Source: Hirudinaria manillensis (lineage: Eukaryota; Annelida; Clitellata; Hirudinida; Hirudinidae). Taken from it: DNA of 64,000 nucleotides. The stretch is taken from positions 9,755,819-9,819,818 of the forward strand of contig CM067531.1 of NCBI GenBank assembly GCA_034509925.1, written 5' to 3'. The notes under the pieces are model-generated. The model saw only the letters and a program-made list of their open reading frames with translations, did no database searches and was not told the DNA's origin. A program made the position numbers and the translations under genes. Shown here in pieces: positions 58,460 to 64,000 of this stretch (within the stretch, counting starts at the first letter, position 1; every line of letters starts with the position of its first letter).

Positions 58460-59572
58460 ATGTTCAAATACACTCCGGAAAGGAATTGGTATCGTGGCAG
58501 AGAAGAATCATCCTCTGAGTCTGAGACAGATTCTGATTCTTCGTCTGACGACGACATCCAAGTGATAGTAAGTATTTGAAATTCATTTATTAGCATTTAA
58601 AGTAACTTTAATTATTAAATAAGGTAACTAGTTTTATCTGATAATTGGAACATCTTAAATTTACATATATCTGTTGTCATAGATTTACATAGAAATGTTA
58701 ATTTTACAATTATTCTTCATACATGGTGATCATTGTGCAAAATCTTCAATATTGATTTTGTTATTAAACTGTAAATTAAATTTAAGGCCCTTAATTTACC
58801 ATTAATTATGTTTTAAATACTTTTAAAGACCACAAGAGTTTATAGCCCCAAAATGAATGAAAGAAAAAAACAGAAAAACAAAAAGTCAACAAAACAAGAA
58901 CAACCTCTACCTCCTGGCTACGTGAATTTTCCAGTTCCGGTAGAACTTCTAAATCAGACTCAACCTGTCACTTACACCGTCACCATCTCTCCAGCTGATC
59001 AAAAAATTCAAACCGATGGTTCCAGTCAACATCAACAAGCTAATTTCCAGACATCCGATTCAAGTGCCCCTACCTACATTCCCGTGTACTTCCAAAATAA
59101 TCAGCCCGCAAGTCCACAGTATCCCCAGCAGGTGTTTACAACTGCTCCAGCTATGGGTGTCCCATATCATGGCAACCCAATGAGTCCACCAAATGTCCCC
59201 GTGATAAATATGGTGTACATCCCAGGTTAAACAAAGCCATTACTCTGTCATTGATTAAATTTTATTTTATTAATAAAGAAGTATTTATTTAAATTAAGTA
59301 ACAATTTCTACTTCATTTCACAATTTACTAAATGTTTAATCACAAAAATTCGCATATATTCCATGTTAAAATGATTGAAGATACATTTGAATATTGTTCA
59401 TTTTAACAATTTTATAAGGCGTTTCAATTTTATTTCATCTCGTTCGCTGCTAAAAGCAATATTTTACTCATAAATAAAAAATATATCTTCACTAAAAGCA
59501 GGAGAAAACAATTAAATATTAAAAAACTAACTTTGTCTTACAGGTTATGCTCAGGCAATGCAGTACTTCTAA
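58460..59572 (+). CDS. Small uncharacterised Pro/Gln-rich protein, 177 aa, 3 exons
   Basis: Exons 58460-58567, 58829-59225, 59544-59572 (stop TAA), phases consistent. Begins MFKYTPERNWYRG, then a Ser/Glu/Asp-rich acidic stretch, a Lys-rich patch (KKQKNKKSTK), LPPGY (a potential WW-domain ligand) and a Pro/Gln/Tyr-rich disordered region ending YAQAMQYF. No signal peptide or membrane segment. No family recognised. Codon-level continuity and three clean splice sites support a real gene; function is not inferable. Confidence 0.65.
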
Positions 59573-60290
59573 AAGACGAGTGAAACTTATTGCTGGTTCC
59601 ATATCAATATTTATTCTTATTAAATAGAAATTTATGGGCGAAAGTTAATTAAATAATTAGTAACGATAAGGCATTAAAAGAGTCAATAGTATGAAATTCA
59701 TCAGAAACATTTTGATGGCTGTCATTCACTTGAAGTTGGACTAATCGTTTATTATCAGTAATTCTAAACTTTTCGTCAATCTTTATTCCATTAGTAGTTC
59801 AGGCTGATTTACGGAGATACTGAATAAACTGCATTTTCTTGCCTTAACCAGATAAATTATCGTTAATTCAAACTTGATGTGCTTCTAATAGAAGACTTTG
59901 AATTTTAAATAGAATATTATTTCAACTTAAAATGATTTTTATACTAAATGTGGGTCGAAATAAAGTAAATTAAAACAGCGACTTTTATTACTATCAGTAA
60001 ATCCTCCTTGAAAACATAAAAAGCCAAATTATTTCCTCTTTCCTTCATTGCTATATCCTCGATATGATTTGTTTTTGTTAATTGAATCTATAGTATCTAT
60101 TGAAGCTATAATCAAATTGATTCAGATGTTTGTCATAAAATATTTATCTCAAACTAGCTGTTAAAGGTATTTAAAATTCCAAATGAGGTCATTTCAATCG
60201 ATTTGTGATATCATCACAGACTCACATTATGAAGTTTTAAATCAATTTGCAGCCTACAGCTATCGTTTATTGATCAAACAAATTCGTAAG
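59573..60290. other. Intergenic, presumed 3' UTR then AT-rich
   Basis: No coding signal seen. Confidence 0.5.
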
Positions 60291-60359
60291 TCTGCCTGTC
60301 AAGGAGAAAGCAGTGATTGATGACTCCTGAGAATGTCCATGGCTGATGGTGGATAGGAA

Positions 60360-60650
60360 AAGACTGGAGACATTCAAGCAACGGAAGATGCCGCTATGGG
60401 CGTCGTTAATTTTATATTATCATCGATCAGTTTCTTATTGGCGCAATCAACTAAGAGTTTGTGGTGGTTGAGGAAATCTGCTCCAAAAATTGGTCGGATG
60501 GCTTTGGCGATTACCTTTGTAAGGTCCACTTGAAGTCTCTAAGCAGCCGTCTGTTTGATAAGGTGCGAGTGAGTACTCCTTCGACTGATAAGGAGGTCCC
60601 ATTTGCAGCTGATACTGAACAAAATATGTTTGGAATTTTAGAGTGGAGAA
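60360..60650 (-). pseudogene. Degenerate Ty3/gypsy protease fragment
   Basis: The minus strand reads AANGTSLSVEGV, FKWTLQ and, in a shifted frame, RPIFGADFLNHHKLLVD and ANKKLIDD. This is the end of a retroviral-type aspartic protease as found in gypsy-like pol genes. A frameshift and stop lie between the two parts. Unrelated at sequence level to the intact element at 30-35.5 kb, so a different family. Confidence 0.8.
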
Positions 60651-60699
60651 TGTCTCGTTGGAGTAAATATATATTTGAACTATTCATTATGCCGTAATA

Positions 60700-62150
60700 T
60701 AGTGACAGCAACAGAATATAAAACAACCGTAAAAATTGCACCGAAATTTTCTCGAAAAATAGTAAATTATTTTTATTCTTTGACAAATTATTCGAAATCC
60801 ATTCCTATTTGTTATCCAGTTTCAAATAAAGAAGATAGATCGAAATTAAATTAAATTTTAGGAATTATAAAAAAACGTAATTCTCAAAAAAATATTGAAA
60901 GCATAAACCAGTTTCTAATAATAATTTTATTTATTAAATATTTATTCGAATAATATGTTGTATTATTGTTGTTGCAATCTTTTCGAAATGTAAACATGCT
61001 GACTGATTGTTGACTGATAGTTCTCATAATACAATATGCTTTATTTATTTAAATGGATGAATGTAGCGAAGATGTCAGTGATGATGATAATGATGAATTA
61101 TGTTGATGCTGGTGATGTTAACGATGATATTTATACTTCCTCAATACCTTAATGATATTAACAGTACTAATGTTCAATGTTGGAGATGCTGACGGTAATA
61201 CCAAAGATGATGACGATGACGACGACGATGCGATGTTACTGCAAACAAATGAGTCCGTTCTTATTGGAGAGGCTCCAGTATCTTATGAGTTCAGAGCATC
61301 TCTCGTATGGCGATGTCACGTCATAACACAACAATCCATCAACACCGTCATCATAACTGGATTCAAATATTCGAAATAATAAACCAATTATTCAATTATT
61401 TAATCGAATAATTTCAATTTGTCTCGCTCCCTCACTCAGATGGAATTATTTGGTGAGTTCATTATAATTATTGAGTAATTAGAGTTAAACATTTTAAAAT
61501 TCATCGGCTTAAATGAAATTACTATTTGGAGTTAAAATGTAATTGGCACATTTTGCAAATATTTAAAAAAAATAGTTAATGACGCTGCTATTGCAATCAT
61601 TTATTAATTAATTATCATGCAATCAATTGTAACGGATCTTTATTAATCTTGTTTATTACGGAATAAATTGTAGTTTATTTTGATGATTATCAATTTACTG
61701 AGACCATGTTTTTTTAACTATTGTAATAACACTTAGTCAGCAAACTCGCAAGTGCTATGATGAGCTTTATTGAAGATATTCAATTAACATAATTATACCT
61801 AATTAATTATAAAGTTCATTAATGGAAATATAACTGTAAACATTTAATTTCATACATAGAGGGTTTTAACATCGCATTTAATGTGATTGCGTGTTAATAA
61901 TAATTATTATAAATAATACAAAATACTTATAAACTAAGAAATTAAGACTGCAAACATTCAGGCTGTCATCTTTCCGGAGCCTTAGCATAAAATTCGCTTG
62001 AAATTGTTTCAATATAGTTTTTTTTTTGCATAATGAATAAATATTTTATTCTTTCTACGAACGCATGATTCTGCGCAGCTATTAAACAAAATTGTCTTTA
62101 GAAAGTCAAGGAAGTCATGTGTTGCAGAGGACAAAAGGAGGAGTTATTTC
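60700..62150. other. Intergenic, with GATGAC repeats
   Basis: GATGAT/GACGAT repeats at 61.07-61.23 kb; otherwise AT-rich. Probably contains the promoter and 5' UTR of the 62.15-kb gene, but no motif was identified. Confidence 0.5.
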
Positions 62151-63359
62151 TTGAGGGCCATGAGAATCAACTTCCTTCTCAACATTCTAGTAACAATACT
62201 CATGTTGACGCTCCACAACATCAACACCGAATACACACGGCGTCTTTGTTGCTGCAATAGCAACAGCAACAATAGCTCAAGTTTATTTTTCATCGAGTCA
62301 TGCAATTTTGAAATTGAAGAAATTCTGAAGTTCAAGTGCCGACAAGTGGACGGCCATGTCTTCCACGCGGATAATTCTACTCTGACGATCTCAGTCGCCG
62401 GACGTGAAGATGACAGGAAACTCTCGACTGGAGGAGGAGTAGGAGGAAGAAGAAAAAGAGGAGGAGCAGGAGAGGCACTCTTCTGGAGAATCGCAAAGTG
62501 CAGACATCTGCGACTTCAATCTCTGCAGGATTTCGAGGAAGATTCCGTTCAAATAACTCGACCGTGCTGCATTTGTCAGTCGACATCATCTGAAACATGT
62601 TCCGCCGAAGTTATGCTTTCTCCTGTCCCTCGAGTCCGGACCAGTAAGCAAGACCTCTGGCTCAAGTCCGATGATACGAATGAAATGTCGAAAGGTCAAT
62701 TTATCGAGGACATTTCGTTGAATTTTCGTCCGAGAAAACATAAAAGATCCGTCAGACGTTTCGCGGATGACAGGAATGAAAATATCTTCCGCGCATCTTT
62801 TCCAAAAAGCGAGGCAAAGAAATTCAGGCCCAAAAGTCGATTGATTTACGCCTCCGACTCGAGCACAACTTCGATCCTCTCGTTTAAGATGCACAAACAC
62901 GATCGCAGGAAACACCGGAAAGAAAAACTGAATTCATTCAACCGTTCAACCGGGAACGACAGCTTGGAAGAAATTATCGACCTCGACTCCAGACGACGAC
63001 CTCCACACCAACGTCACCGTCATCATCATCACCATCGTCATCCTCACCACCCACAGCAACATCAGCGACACTTTCCATTTCAAGACACCCGACCAAGGCA
63101 GAAATTCGATCCTCCTCGTGAAACTGGAAATGGTTTCTACGACTATCGGCAGCAAAACATTTATCAGATCCCTCCGGTGCCTGACAGCATGGAAAGGATC
63201 ATCATAGCCGGATTATTTTCAGTCTCCACGTTCCCGGCAGCCGAGGAGATAAATGCCGAGAGTATTCTTTCATCCGCCCATCTGGCCATCGAGCACATCA
63301 ATTCCAACCGCTCCATCTTGCCGCATCATCGCCTGGAGTTGCACTGGAATGACACCAAG
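62151..63359 (+). CDS. Putative class C GPCR (GABA-B-receptor-like), first coding exon (partial)
   Basis: Starts MRAMRINFLLNILVTILML, a plausible signal peptide. About 330 residues of Ser/Arg/His-rich, apparently disordered sequence follow, with several dibasic sites (e.g. RKHKRSVRR) and a His-rich microsatellite-encoded tract near residues 283-305. The last ~60 residues match the start of a periplasmic-binding-protein-like ligand domain: RIIIAGLFSVSTFPAAEEIN, then SAHLAIEHINSNRSILPHHR and LELHWNDTK, as in GABA-B and other ANF-receptor-type extracellular domains. The exon ends at a donor (aag|gtgagc) at 63359; later exons are beyond the window or not recognised. The unusually long N-terminal extension is not typical of GABA-B receptors, and part of it may be non-native repeat sequence. 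A 5' exon replacing it is possible. Confidence 0.7.
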
Positions 63360-64000
63360 GTGAGCATCAATCCACGTCGTCTTGTTGCTGTCCTTCAGTC
63401 GCCTTGAAGATCGATTGGTACACGTTCCAGACTGTCGCTTGTCTCATGGAGATGAAAGGACTAGCAAAAAATAAATTGAATTATGGTGGTTATTATCCAT
63501 AATAACAATATTATTAATTAAAATAATGGCGACCAATATTATGGCTTAATATAATAATAATAATAATTAGTATTCTCATTATTAATTGATGCTATTATCA
63601 CTTATATAAACATATATTGTTATTATTGTTATGATTATTATTATTATTATTGCTGTTGCTATTAAATTATACCCGTGAAAGTAATAGATAGTATATTTAA
63701 CTGTTGACGGTGCTTGTAGTCCGGGGCGTTGGTTCAACTCGAATATCCGCTTGTCAGGAATGGAGAGGTTGATAGAGATGGTTGTCAGACAATCTTTTTA
63801 GGATGCTGTATGAAATTCGCAGCCTGCTTCTACCGTGATTAATTTATGGATGGATTTGTGGTCAGTTATTTATGCTCAATGTCAGAAAAATCATTTTACA
63901 CGATATTATTTTGTTTTTCTTTATTTGTGAGTTTAAGCATTCATTTGGGGCTCAACGGACGATTGGAAGAGGTCGCTCGTTCCTTACTTGAATTGCTTCA
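63360..64000. other. Intron of the class C GPCR gene
   Basis: AT-rich with short ATT runs. No further exon of the ligand-binding domain was recognised before the window ends. Confidence 0.5.

Overview
This is a eukaryotic, animal-type genomic window: AT-rich, with short exons split by GT-AG introns, abundant tri- and tetranucleotide microsatellites, and single-copy metazoan genes (KIDINS220/ARMS, TUBGCP5, an organic anion transporter, a PDZ/ZM-motif Z-disc protein, a GABA-B-like receptor N-terminus). A (CCCTAA)n-type block lies in one intron. The overall style suggests a lophotrochozoan, possibly an annelid such as a leech, but that is inference. No tRNA, rRNA or CRISPR array was seen.

Layout. 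(1) 1-8.0 kb, minus strand: first ~659 codons of a KIDINS220 orthologue, with one ankyrin repeat per 99-nt exon followed by the KAP P-loop domain; it runs off the left edge. (2) 8.36-15.90 kb: copy 1 of a segmental duplication, holding an intact 15-exon gene of unknown function ('gene X', 507 aa, plus strand), a decayed RING-finger fragment and a truncated 3' end of TUBGCP5. (3) 15.9-23.3 kb: microsatellites, a dispersed repeat and an intronless leucine-rich-repeat membrane protein gene. (4) 23.27-36.38 kb: copy 2 of the duplication, with a second gene X and the 3' end of the full-length TUBGCP5 gene. A young Ty3/gypsy LTR retrotransposon (30.04-35.53 kb) sits in a TUBGCP5 intron in antisense orientation. 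(5) 36.4-44.1 kb: the rest of TUBGCP5 (minus strand; 22 exons, ~1,111 aa reconstructed). (6) 45.8-50.9 kb: PDZ + ZM protein, plus strand, head-to-head with TUBGCP5. (7) 52.4-57.4 kb: OATP/SLCO transporter, 12 exons, 668 aa. (8) 58.5-59.6 kb: small unknown Pro/Gln-rich protein. (9) ~60.3-60.7 kb: degenerate gypsy protease fragment. (10) 62.15 kb to the right edge: first coding exon of a putative class C GPCR (GABA-B-receptor-like).

The exon models were built by hand from splice signals. All splice phases agree across each of the KIDINS220, TUBGCP5, OATP, PDZ/ZM and gene X copy 1 models, which is strong internal support. Family assignments come from recalled conserved motifs; no database search was run.

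The most unusual biology is the duplicated gene X. The two copies are nearly identical over long stretches, introns included, yet differ in compact patches that fall mostly on exons. In those patches most codon changes alter the amino acid and the indels keep the frame. The duplication itself is mosaic: copy 2 carries a piece of a KIDINS220 intron at its left edge, and copy 1 carries an additional, older TUBGCP5 exon fragment.
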